From Comamonadaceae bacterium UBA2334 (GTDB taxonomy: Bacteria; Pseudomonadota; Gammaproteobacteria; Burkholderiales; Burkholderiaceae_C): a stretch of DNA of 36,061 nucleotides. Numbering within the stretch: position 1 is the first letter of the stretch; each line of letters starts with the position of its first letter. Location of the stretch: assembly GCA_002344885.1 (NCBI GenBank), contig DDUQ01000102.1, positions 1 to 36,061 of the forward strand, given 5' to 3'. The position numbers and the translations under genes are program-made. This document shows, piece after piece, positions 7,904 to 15,275 of the stretch. The notes below the pieces were generated by a model. It saw nothing but the letters and a program-made list of their open reading frames with translations, was not told the origin of the DNA and searched no databases.

Positions 7904-9214
7904 TCAAATCTGCGCCATGAACGCCTGTGCATGCCGGCGGACACCGTCAAACACAGTGTCAGCCAGCACAGGCGGAAAGTCGTGTGGCAGTTCGTTGGCC
8001 ACCCTGCCCAAGGCAGCCGGCACCTCCTCCACCATCGTGCACATGGCCTCCCACATCGAAGCGATGCCACTGCGCGCAGCCACTGCTTTCCAATGTCGGG
8101 GCAAAATTTCAGACAACTTGTAGTGTGCAGATTGGCTGCGCACGGCCATGGCCAGTCGGGCTTTTTTGTACTGAATGGCGTTGGGACCCGCGCCGATGAT
8201 GGGCCAGGCCGACATCACGTCGTAAAGCGGTGTGAGGTGGTAGCGTCCGCCGGGCAACAGAAAGACCGAAAAATTCTTGGCGTGACCGTCAATGGCCGCC
8301 AGCAGCCAGAAAGCCAACTGAGCCAACAGAAAAATGCGGCCATCTGCTTCGTAGCGGGTGCCACCTGCCAGCACACGCAGGCAAGCATCCATGCCCGGGC
8401 CACCTGCGTCCTCGTACTTGTTCACACTGGCCTGCCCAAGCACCTGGCACAAATCTTCCTGCGGCATGCGCACGAGCCAGTCAGGGTCGCGTTGCCACTG
8501 GCGATCAAACCGTTTGACCACCAGGGCCTTGGATGAACCAAAGCGCTCTACATGGCAATCCGCCACAGGCAGCCCCAACGAGGTCAGTATGCGGGCACAC
8601 AGCCACTCGTTTTCCGCAGACAGCGTCAGGTCCAGATTGCGCCCAGGTGTCACACCGATGGGAGGCTTCAGGATATGGGTGGTGGGTGTCGCGTCGCGTG
8701 GGCGGTACCACTGGTCGCCCACCTTCAGAAGGGCCGTTTTCTCCTGAGCGCCGGCAATCGAGATGCGGAAGTCGTCATCCCCATCCATGGCACCCAGCCC
8801 CACGCTGGAACCCAGCCCGGCCAACATGGCCTCTATCTGCTCGGTTCTCAGCAGGTCGCCGTCCACCCTGCGCACATCTGGGGCAGGCGCAGTCACCGGC
8901 AGCAGTTGAACCGCGCCCACACAGTCGCGACCAATGGCCTGAAGCAGCGAAAACGGATCGACTCCTCTGGTTTTGAAGCGCCCGCTCAGCCGCCTTCTGA
9001 TCAACTCGTTGTCCGGCAGCAGGTTGTCAAAGTAGTTCTCAACTGCCGGACCAGAGAGTTGACCGTCTGCCGTCAGCGGCAGGGACAGCGACAGAGGGCG
9101 GCTTTTGGGGTGCTCTCGCCAACCATCTGCGTAGCTGAACGTGTGTTGCCCCGTGCGACCAACCGACCACAGGCCGACCCGTTCGCCGTTCATCCAGACG
9201 TTCAGCTGCCTCAT
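7904..9214 (-). CDS. hipA: HipA-type serine/threonine kinase toxin
   Basis: The protein is 436 residues, close to the 440 of Escherichia coli HipA. It has the N-terminal HipA domain (MNGERVGLW, then FDNLLPDNELIRRRL), the P-loop-like segment FRISIAGAQEKTALL, the catalytic AIDGHAKNFSVFL (Asp309, Lys313, Asn314) and the metal-binding YDVMSAWP (Asp332). The Asp numbers coincide with those of the E. coli enzyme, so the kinase looks intact. Such kinases phosphorylate an aminoacyl-tRNA synthetase and slow growth, and they are held in check by HipB. The start is taken as the ATG at 9214 in a TAATG overlap with the hipB stop, giving translational coupling; a GTG at 9220 is the alternative. Confidence 0.95.
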   Translation of the reverse strand: MRQLNVWMNGERVGLWSVGRTGQHTFSYADGWREHPKSRPLSLSLPLTADGQLSGPAVENYFDNLLPDNELIRRRLSGRFKTRGVDPFSLLQAIGRDCVGAVQLLPVTAPAPDVRRVDGDLLRTEQIEAMLAGLGSSVGLGAMDGDDDFRISIAGAQEKTALLKVGDQWYRPRDATPTTHILKPPIGVTPGRNLDLTLSAENEWLCARILTSLGLPVADCHVERFGSSKALVVKRFDRQWQRDPDWLVRMPQEDLCQVLGQASVNKYEDAGGPGMDACLRVLAGGTRYEADGRIFLLAQLAFWLLAAIDGHAKNFSVFLLPGGRYHLTPLYDVMSAWPIIGAGPNAIQYKKARLAMAVRSQSAHYKLSEILPRHWKAVAARSGIASMWEAMCTMVEEVPAALGRVANELPHDFPPVLADTVFDGVRRHAQAFMAQI

Positions 9215-9501
9215 TACCACTGGCCTTCGGGATGCCCGCCTCCAGGGGCCGACTCGGCGCAGGTATGTGTGTCGCGGGGCTCGATCTCAGAAGTCCGCAG
9301 CACGATTCCGGCGTTCAATGTGGCAAGCACCCGAAAGAGTTGCTCGACCGTGAGCTTGCTTGCATCCTTTTCGATAGCGGAGATGCGCGATTGCATGACC
9401 CCCATGCGCTCGGCCAGTTGAGCCTGCGTCAGCCCCTGCGACTTGCGCAAGGAGCGCAGGTGCTGTGACAACTGCGCAGGAAAGGCCAGTTTGAAGTTCA
9501 T
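9214..9501 (-). CDS. hipB: HipB-type antitoxin, Xre-family repressor
   Basis: The 95-residue protein from the ATG at 9501 (MNFKLAFPAQL) carries an Xre helix-turn-helix: LRSLRKSQGLTQAQLAERMGVMQSRISAIEKD. It is followed by a dimerisation segment (LTVEQLFRVLATLNAGIVL). A GAGAGAGAT stretch upstream can serve as ribosome-binding site. The C-terminal tail (about 25 residues, ending EGQW) is longer and more polar than the globular part. A C-terminal Trp is also a feature of the E. coli antitoxin tail. It neutralises HipA and represses its own promoter, and two palindromes lie just upstream. The gene overlaps hipA by one base. Confidence 0.92.
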   Translation of the reverse strand: MNFKLAFPAQLSQHLRSLRKSQGLTQAQLAERMGVMQSRISAIEKDASKLTVEQLFRVLATLNAGIVLRTSEIEPRDTHTCAESAPGGGHPEGQW

Positions 9502-9532
9502 GACAAATATCTCTCTCAAAGTATATGTGCAC

Positions 9533-9552
9533 TATATCTGCTTTGAGATATA
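9533..9552. promoter_or_regulatory. hipBA operator candidate, proximal
   Basis: TATATCT at 9533-9539 and AGATATA at 9546-9552 form a perfect inverted repeat with a 6-base spacer, about 32 bases upstream of the hipB start. The surrounding DNA (9502-9590) is much more AT-rich than the window. A third, weaker half-site pair may lie at 9508-9524. Confidence 0.65.
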
Positions 9553-9560
9553 TTGTCAAA

Positions 9561-9580
9561 TTATCTAGTTCAATAGATAA
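9561..9580. promoter_or_regulatory. hipBA operator candidate, distal
   Basis: TTATCTA at 9561-9567 and TAGATAA at 9574-9580 form a perfect inverted repeat. The inner core reads TATCT-N8-AGATA, which has the same geometry as the known E. coli HipB operator TATCC-N8-GGATA. It is centred 28 bases from the proximal site. Confidence 0.65.
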
Positions 9581-9613
9581 ATTTGCCCCTGCCTGGTGGC
9601 GGCCTCCGAAGCC

Positions 9614-9820
9614 TCAAAGGTCTCGCAGCGCCGCGTCGATGTGGGCAGCAAACACCGCCGGGTCGGCCAGCGCATTGGCATTCAGCAGCGCCAGCTTCAC
9701 CAGAAACAGCGTGGCCTTGTCGGAACCGGCCTGGTCGATGGCAGTGGCCAGTGCGTCGTAGACCTGCTCCAGCGCAGGTACTGTCAATTGGGCCGTTGAT
9801 GCAGGGTTTTGGGTGTTCAT
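9614..9820 (-). CDS. DUF2783-type small protein
   Basis: The 68-residue protein starts at the ATG at 9820 (MNTQNPAS), overlapping the stop of the upstream FAD hydroxylase as ATGA. It has the helical segment LEQVYDALATAIDQAG followed by LFLVKLALLNANALADP. This matches my recollection of DUF2783, a short domain typically encoded next to FAD-dependent aromatic hydroxylases. Its role is unknown; translational coupling suggests that it binds or assists the hydroxylase. Confidence 0.8.
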   Translation of the reverse strand: MNTQNPASTAQLTVPALEQVYDALATAIDQAGSDKATLFLVKLALLNANALADPAVFAAHIDAALRDL

Positions 9821-11529
9821 GCGGCTTCTCCTTCCAGGCAGGTCACGGTGTTCAGCGCGGCGCGCAGGCGGGTGGCGTCCAGGCTCATCCAGCGGGCGCA
9901 CACATGCTGGTCAGGGCGCAGCAGGTAGGCGGCACCGCCTGCCAGCACGCCGTAACGGGCACGCACGCGGCCCTGCGTGTCGGGCAAAGTCAGCTCGGCC
10001 CCGACGACGGGCTGGCTGGCACCCACCGCCACCACACGGACGGGCACGCCGCGTTCACGACACGCAGCCACTTCGGCCAGCAACGCGGGGGGCAACTCAG
10101 CGCCGGACGTGAAATACAGCAGCGTGACGCTGTGGTCCAGGTGGTCCAACAGGTAATCGTCCGCGCCCAGTTGCACGTTCTGCGGCGGGGCACCGTTGGC
10201 CGGACCGGCCTTGAACAGCAGGTTGTCATCGCCCGTGGCATTCAGACTGGATTGCCTGTATTCGTGCGGCCGAGACGTGCGCCAGTGGTACAGCGGCCCC
10301 ACGAAGGGCTGGGTGAGTGACAGTGACAGCACCGCGTCGCGCAGCAGCCTGAAGCCCGGCGTGGGCGGCGTCATGAAGCGGGTGCTTTTGCCGGCCTCTT
10401 CAATGATCTCGCGCGCCGCACCCACCCGCTCCTGGCTGTAGCTGTCCAGCAGCTTGGCCGGGGCCGCGCCCTTGGACACCAGCGCCAAGCGCCAGGCCAG
10501 AGCCTGCGCGTCCTGAAACCCGGTGTTGGCACCGCGCACGCCAAAGATGGGCAACAAATGCGCCGCGTCGCCTGTGAACAGCACACGGCCGTGCACATAG
10601 TCGGGCAGCGTCAGGGCGCGTGCGGAATACACCGAGCACCAGTCCATCTCCCACGGCACGCCGGCATGGCCCACCATGGCCAGTTGCGCGTCGATTCGGC
10701 TTTTGAGCGATTCAGGTGCAAGTGCCTGTTCGGGCGTTTCGTCGGCGGGTAACTGGTAGTCGATGCGCCAGATGCCGTGTGGCTCGCGGTGCATGAGCAC
10801 GTTGTTGCCGGGGTTCCAGTCGGGGTCGAAAAACGCCAGGCGCTCAGTGGGCAGCGGCAGATCGACGCGGATGTCGGCAATCACAAACCGGCCTTCGTAG
10901 GAATTGCCTTCCAGCTTCAGATCCATGTGGCTGCGTATGCCCGAACGCGCACCGTCGGCGGCCACCAGCCAGCCTGCGTTCAGCGTATACGGCCCCTCGG
11001 GGGTGTCCACCGTCAGCGTCACGCCTTCTGCGTGTTGGCTGAGTTCCGTCACGCGATTGCCCCAGCGCAGGTCGATCAATGGCTGTGCCCGCACCGCGTC
11101 CAACAGGTATTCCTCCAGGTACTGCTGTTGCAGGTTGATCATGGGGAAGAAGCGGTCATCTGCATCGTGCGGCGCTTCCATCCGAAACACGCGCTGACCT
11201 TTGTAGAACGAGTTGCCAAACCGCCAGGGCAAGCCGTTTTGCGATATGCGGTCGGCCACACCCACCTGCTGCAGAATTTCCATCGAGCGGCGCGTGAACA
11301 CAATGGCCCGACTGCCTTCCGACACCTGACGCTCGCTCTCCAACAACACACACTGCACGCCGTGACGGGCCAACTCCAGCGCAGCCACCAGACCGATGGG
11401 CCCGGCACCGGCAATCACCACCGGCGCGGTGCAGGCCTCGAGGGCCGGGTGGGCAGAGGGCAGCCAGGCATCGAACACCTGGTAGTCGTAATAAATGGAA
11501 CGCCGGGGTTCGGCATGGGGCTGGTGCAT
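9817..11529 (-). CDS. FAD-dependent aromatic hydroxylase (MhpA/PheA-like flavoprotein monooxygenase)
   Basis: The protein is 570 residues from the ATG at 11529, which follows AGGAG; the longer upstream frame has no such site. Residues 37-60 form the Rossmann motif IAGAGPIGLVAALELARHG with an acidic end (LLESE). GSRAIVFTRRSMEI follows, and later the second FAD motif GDAAHLLPIFGVRGANTGFQDA, as in class A flavin hydroxylases of phenols and hydroxyaromatic acids. The C-terminal thioredoxin-like domain expected of phenol-hydroxylase-type enzymes is suggested by VTLLYFTSGAELPPALLAEVAA. The substrate is not readable. An upstream step yielding protocatechuate or another catechol is an attractive idea because a ring-cleavage pathway lies next door. 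The gene is coupled to the DUF2783 gene and follows a LuxR-type regulator gene. Confidence 0.88.
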   Translation of the reverse strand: MHQPHAEPRRSIYYDYQVFDAWLPSAHPALEACTAPVVIAGAGPIGLVAALELARHGVQCVLLESERQVSEGSRAIVFTRRSMEILQQVGVADRISQNGLPWRFGNSFYKGQRVFRMEAPHDADDRFFPMINLQQQYLEEYLLDAVRAQPLIDLRWGNRVTELSQHAEGVTLTVDTPEGPYTLNAGWLVAADGARSGIRSHMDLKLEGNSYEGRFVIADIRVDLPLPTERLAFFDPDWNPGNNVLMHREPHGIWRIDYQLPADETPEQALAPESLKSRIDAQLAMVGHAGVPWEMDWCSVYSARALTLPDYVHGRVLFTGDAAHLLPIFGVRGANTGFQDAQALAWRLALVSKGAAPAKLLDSYSQERVGAAREIIEEAGKSTRFMTPPTPGFRLLRDAVLSLSLTQPFVGPLYHWRTSRPHEYRQSSLNATGDDNLLFKAGPANGAPPQNVQLGADDYLLDHLDHSVTLLYFTSGAELPPALLAEVAACRERGVPVRVVAVGASQPVVGAELTLPDTQGRVRARYGVLAGGAAYLLRPDQHVCARWMSLDATRLRAALNTVTCLEGEAA

Positions 11530-11686
11530 CTGTGGTCTCCTGGGATGAAGCCATCCTGTCTGGCAGGCTCGCAGCGGCCATCGGCTTGTCGACAGGCTTG
11601 GGGCGGGTGAGCTGTCAGTGTAGGCAAGACGCGCCCAAATAATGTCCCCGATTGGGAACACCGTCTGCCCATCGAACAAGGGGCAC

Positions 11687-12670
11687 TCAGCTGCCGCTGC
11701 CCGGCTCCATCAACCATGCCAGCAGCTCACGTTGGCCTGAGAGGCCCAGCTTGCGGTGCAGTCGTTTCACATAGGTTTGCGCGCTGGCAGCGGTCAACCC
11801 CAGGCTTTCGGCCATGTCTGCGGTGGACTGACCTTTGAGCAAACTGGCCAGCACGTCGAGGTCGCGCTGGGTCAGTGCCGGGCAACGGCGGGTGGCACGG
11901 GCCAGCATCAGATCAGACAGGTCTTGTTGCAGCGCATGCCCCGTATGGTGCAGGCGCACGGCATGCACGATGGTAGGCGCAAGCGCCCTGACCAGCGCCA
12001 CGCCGCCTTCGTCAAACGGGCCATGTTCCACACCCCGGTAGAAGTTGACCGACATCCAGAACCGCCCGTCGAACGGGGCCAGCAACGCCAGACGCTCGGC
12101 CACCCGGGGCAGCTCGTAACACACCTCGCGGTAGTCGGGGTGGGCGATGTCCTGTGGTCGCTGCCTGTGCAGGACGATGTGCGGGTCTGCCGAGGCCTGC
12201 ACCGCCGCATGTGAAGCCAGGCTTGAACCGGCCGCTGTCCGCGAAGGGTTGCCCGTATTCGCCGGCAGGTGGACTTTCGCCAGCTCGCCAGCCCCCACGC
12301 CGGCACCTGCCACACACGGCTTGCCGTCTGCCGAAGGGTGCACACCCGGCACGACGGTCAGCGCCGGGTCGAGCCGAAAGAACCGGGTCACATACGCTTG
12401 CGCGATGCGCGGCAACGCACGGGTGCGTGAGCGGTCGCCCATGCCGACGATGCGAGGGCGGTTGGGCCGCTCGAAACTGAAAATGGTGCATTGCGCCAAG
12501 GGCACGTAAGCGCCCACCAACCGCAACAGTTGTTCGGCCACGGCATGCCGGTGGGTAGAACCCAACACCGCCATCAGGGCGTTGACCTGCGCCAGCGGCA
12601 CCTGCAGACCCGCAGCGGGCAACTCGACTGCAGGTGCGAGGCCTTTTGCCTGCCCATGAACGTCCGTCAT
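11687..12670 (-). CDS. LuxR-type (GerE helix-turn-helix) transcriptional regulator
   Basis: The 327-residue protein starts at the ATG at 12670 (MTDVHGQ), overlapping the stop of the upstream glutathione-S-transferase gene as ATGA. The C-terminal about 65 residues are a GerE-type helix-turn-helix: LTQRDLDVLASLLKGQSTADMAESLGLTAASAQTYVKRLHRKLGL. The N-terminal about 250 residues are a non-receiver sensory region with FYRGVEHGPFDEGGVAL near its end; I recognise no named ligand domain there. It contains an Ala/Gly/Pro-rich loop (about 145-190). It lies 157 bases upstream of the hydroxylase gene on the same strand and is its probable regulator. Confidence 0.85.
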   Translation of the reverse strand: MTDVHGQAKGLAPAVELPAAGLQVPLAQVNALMAVLGSTHRHAVAEQLLRLVGAYVPLAQCTIFSFERPNRPRIVGMGDRSRTRALPRIAQAYVTRFFRLDPALTVVPGVHPSADGKPCVAGAGVGAGELAKVHLPANTGNPSRTAAGSSLASHAAVQASADPHIVLHRQRPQDIAHPDYREVCYELPRVAERLALLAPFDGRFWMSVNFYRGVEHGPFDEGGVALVRALAPTIVHAVRLHHTGHALQQDLSDLMLARATRRCPALTQRDLDVLASLLKGQSTADMAESLGLTAASAQTYVKRLHRKLGLSGQRELLAWLMEPGSGS

Positions 12671-13329
12671 GCGTCGCCCAGTGGGAGCGAGAAGACACCA
12701 GCCTGGCAAACGCCATCGGCAACCGGCTGCTTGCGCATCACACCCCAAAAAAGATCGCTGGCCAGCCAGCTTTGCAGCCATACCTGCGTGGCAGTGAACT
12801 GGCTGCTGGCCCACCAGGCAGGCTCCACCGCCGCAAACTGCCGAACAAACGGGAAGATGGCCGCATCGGCCATCACCGGCCGGGTTGCACCAAGCCATGG
12901 GCCTGCATGGCTCAGGGCCTCTTCAAGCGGGGCAATCAGAACATCCACCGCCTGCTGGCGGTAATGCTCGCGGCTCTGATCCGGATGACGATCTGCATAT
13001 TTGTAGCGGTCAAGCCAATGTTTGAAAGCGGTGTCGGTCGTTTTGATTAAAAATTCGTCGCGTTCAGCTTGCGGCGACTGCAGCCACCCCGTCGGGTCAT
13101 GCTGCGCCAGCGCCCAGCGCATGATGTCCAGGCTCTCGGTCAGCACTTGCCCGGCGGGCAACACCAGCACGGGCACGGTGGCACGGGGCGACACGGCCAG
13201 CAAATCGGGTGGCTTGTGTTTCAAATCCACCTCGACTGTCCGCACCGCCACCCCGGCCTGCGCCAGCGCCAACCGCGCACGGATGGCATAGGGGCAACGG
13301 CGGAAGGAATACAGCAGCGGGGGGGTCAT
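12667..13329 (-). CDS. Glutathione S-transferase family protein
   Basis: The 220-residue protein has a thioredoxin-like N-terminal domain: PLLYSFRRCPYAIRARLALAQAG with a single Cys, VPVLVLPAG (the conserved cis-Pro) and LTESLDIMRWA (the ES motif that contacts glutathione). An all-helical C-terminal half follows. These features fit a soluble glutathione S-transferase of the bacterial FRRCPYAIRAR group. Its stop overlaps the start of the LuxR-type gene. Such enzymes often accompany aromatic catabolism as isomerases or detoxifying enzymes; the substrate here is unknown. Confidence 0.88.
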   Translation of the reverse strand: MTPPLLYSFRRCPYAIRARLALAQAGVAVRTVEVDLKHKPPDLLAVSPRATVPVLVLPAGQVLTESLDIMRWALAQHDPTGWLQSPQAERDEFLIKTTDTAFKHWLDRYKYADRHPDQSREHYRQQAVDVLIAPLEEALSHAGPWLGATRPVMADAAIFPFVRQFAAVEPAWWASSQFTATQVWLQSWLASDLFWGVMRKQPVADGVCQAGVFSLPLGDA

Positions 13330-13381
13330 GGATGGACTTCGATCCCACGAAGCATGCTGTGAATATGCTGTACAGACACCA

Positions 13382-14401
13382 TCATTTCACCGCCCCTAGG
13401 GTGCTGCGGATCAGCGCCAGCGTGGTCTGTTGGGTCAACGTGGTGGGGCGCATGGAGCTGACGGCCAAAAACAGCCGGGTGCGCAGCGGCGGGTCGCACA
13501 CAGCGCGCACCTGATAAGCCGAGGGCCGGTTGCAACTGGCCACGGCGTTGCGTGACAACAGGGCTGCGCCGGCACCGTCGGCCACCAGGTCGAGGATGGC
13601 CGATACACCGTCAATTTCCAGCGCCACCCGCATGCGGCAACCAATCTGCGCCATTTCGGTTTCCACATGCGTGCGGATGGCGTTGGGCCTGCTGGGTATG
13701 ACCAGCGGCATGGTGGCCACTTCGGCCAGCGGTATGTCTGGCCCCCACATCGGTTGCCGAGGTACCGAGCTGCCGCCCGATGCGGTTGTGGCTGGGGCTG
13801 GTGCTGGGGTTGTGGCTGATGCAGCCTTGGCACAGCCCAGAGAGGGCGCCGTTGCCATCTGCTCGGGTGCCTGCGCCAGACCCGGCGGGCGGGCCTGCAC
13901 CAGCAACAGGTCTTCGTCCAGCAGTGGGCTGATGTCGATGTCGGCACTGGCGCGGGCGTTGTACAGCAGGGCAATGTCCAGGCGCCCGTCTACCAGCCAT
14001 TCCTGCATCTGCGTGCTCAGCCCTTCGGTGATCGACAGGCTGGCCTCTGGCAATTGCGCCCGGAACGCTCGCGTCAGCGGCACCGTGAGCACACGCGCCA
14101 GACTGGGTGGCAGGCCAATGGCCACGCGGCCTGCCAGCGCACCGCGCACGCGGCCCAGTTCTTCGCGTGCGCGTGCCACCTGGTGCAGGATGCCCCGCCC
14201 GTGGCTCAGCAAGAGTTTGCCCGCCTCGGTGGGCACAGCCCCCCGGCCATTGCGCACCAGCAGGCTCTGGCGCAAGTCCACTTCCAACAGCCTGATCTGG
14301 CGTGACAGGGCGGGCTGCGTCATGTCCAACATCTGCGCCGCACGGGTAAAGCTGCCCAGCTCGGCCACTCGCACAAAACTCTCGATCTGTTTCAGGTCCA
14401 T
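13382..14401 (-). CDS. LysR-type regulator, probable activator of the protocatechuate 4,5-cleavage genes
   Basis: The 339-residue protein has an N-terminal LysR helix-turn-helix (QIESFVRVAELGSFTRAAQMLDMTQPALSRQIRLLE) and an effector-binding domain. It is divergent from the ModA-like gene, ligJ and ligK, and a symmetrical site lies between them, which is the arrangement of LigR/PmdR-type activators. The gene continues on the minus strand toward the glutathione-S-transferase gene (52-base gap). An unusual Ala/Pro/Thr-rich insert at residues about 183-220 interrupts the effector domain. It makes the protein longer than the typical 300 residues and looks like a flexible loop. Confidence 0.88.
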   Translation of the reverse strand: MDLKQIESFVRVAELGSFTRAAQMLDMTQPALSRQIRLLEVDLRQSLLVRNGRGAVPTEAGKLLLSHGRGILHQVARAREELGRVRGALAGRVAIGLPPSLARVLTVPLTRAFRAQLPEASLSITEGLSTQMQEWLVDGRLDIALLYNARASADIDISPLLDEDLLLVQARPPGLAQAPEQMATAPSLGCAKAASATTPAPAPATTASGGSSVPRQPMWGPDIPLAEVATMPLVIPSRPNAIRTHVETEMAQIGCRMRVALEIDGVSAILDLVADGAGAALLSRNAVASCNRPSAYQVRAVCDPPLRTRLFLAVSSMRPTTLTQQTTLALIRSTLGAVK

Positions 14402-14432
14402 GGTTGTCCCGTTGGCGAAGCGAGGTATGCAG

Positions 14433-14459
14433 ATAGTGCCTACCTGCTATAGGCATTAT
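14433..14459. promoter_or_regulatory. LysR-type operator candidate upstream of the lig genes
   Basis: ATAGTGCCTA at 14433-14442 and TAGGCATTAT at 14450-14459 form an inverted repeat with one mismatch and a 7-base spacer. It lies 31 bases from the regulator ATG and 72 bases from the ModA-like ATG. Size and place fit the recognition site of the divergent LysR-type regulator. Confidence 0.65.
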
Positions 14460-14531
14460 CCGCTTTACGCATGACGGAGCACCCCACACAATCGACCTGT
14501 TGCACCCATCGAACCTGTTCCGCCCACTCCC

Positions 14532-15224
14532 ATGCCCACCGTTCTGACCGGTATTTCCTCCATGGCCACACGGGCCTTGCTGGTCGATCTGGCCGCTGCG
14601 TACACCGCCCAAACGGGCGTGGTCCTCGCCATCGAATCGGTGGGTGGCGTGGATGCCGCCCAACGCGTCGCCGCTGGCGAAGCTTTCGACCTGGTGCTGC
14701 TGGCCAGCGATGCGCTGGACAAACTGGCTGCCGCAGGCCGTGTGCGTCCCGACCGCACCGACTATGTGCACTCCCCCGTGGCCGTGGCCGTACCTGCCGG
14801 TGCGCAACTGCCCGACCTGAGCAGCGAAGACACACTGAAGGCCGCCGTGCTGGCCGCATCCACCATCGGCTACAGCACTGGCCCCAGCGGAGCCCACCTG
14901 CAGCGCCTGTTTGCGCGATGGGGACTGACCGAAACCCTGGCCAGCCGCACCGTGCAAGCGCGCCCGGGCGTGCCCGTGGGCAGCCAGGTGGCCAGCGGCG
15001 AGGTGGCGCTGGGGTTCCAGCAACTCAGCGAGCTGCAGGGCATGCCCGGCATCACCGTGGCGGGCCTGCTGCCTGCGGACTGCGCGTTCATCACCACCTT
15101 CAGCGCCAGCGTGGCCACAGCCAGCAGCCAGGCCGATGCGGCACAGGCCTTCCTCGCTTTTTTGAACACCCCCGCCACAACCGGCATCAAACTGCGTCAC
15201 GGCATGACACCCGCTCGGGCCTGA
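14532..15224 (+). CDS. ModA-like (type 2 periplasmic-binding-protein fold) protein without signal peptide
   Basis: The 230-residue protein resembles molybdate/sulfate-type solute-binding proteins: VLTGISSMATRALLVDLAAAY, GEAFDLVLLASDALDKLAAAG, then STGPSGAHLQRLFARWG and VASGEVALGFQQLSEL. This is the ModA pattern. However, there is no signal peptide and no Cys lipobox, and no ModB/ModC-like gene is nearby, so transport is doubtful. The start ATG at 14532 begins directly with the first beta-strand, so a missed leader is unlikely. The gene is the first of the ligJ-ligK group. It may be a cytoplasmic ligand-sensing or even catalytic protein of the pathway. The usual oxalomesaconate tautomerase is missing from the window, and this protein sits where a pathway gene would be expected. 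Confidence 0.8.
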   Translation: MPTVLTGISSMATRALLVDLAAAYTAQTGVVLAIESVGGVDAAQRVAAGEAFDLVLLASDALDKLAAAGRVRPDRTDYVHSPVAVAVPAGAQLPDLSSEDTLKAAVLAASTIGYSTGPSGAHLQRLFARWGLTETLASRTVQARPGVPVGSQVASGEVALGFQQLSELQGMPGITVAGLLPADCAFITTFSASVATASSQADAAQAFLAFLNTPATTGIKLRHGMTPARA

Positions 15225-15275
15225 CACACCCCCAACGCAACCGCCCCATCTGTACACCCACTGAACGAGCACCCC

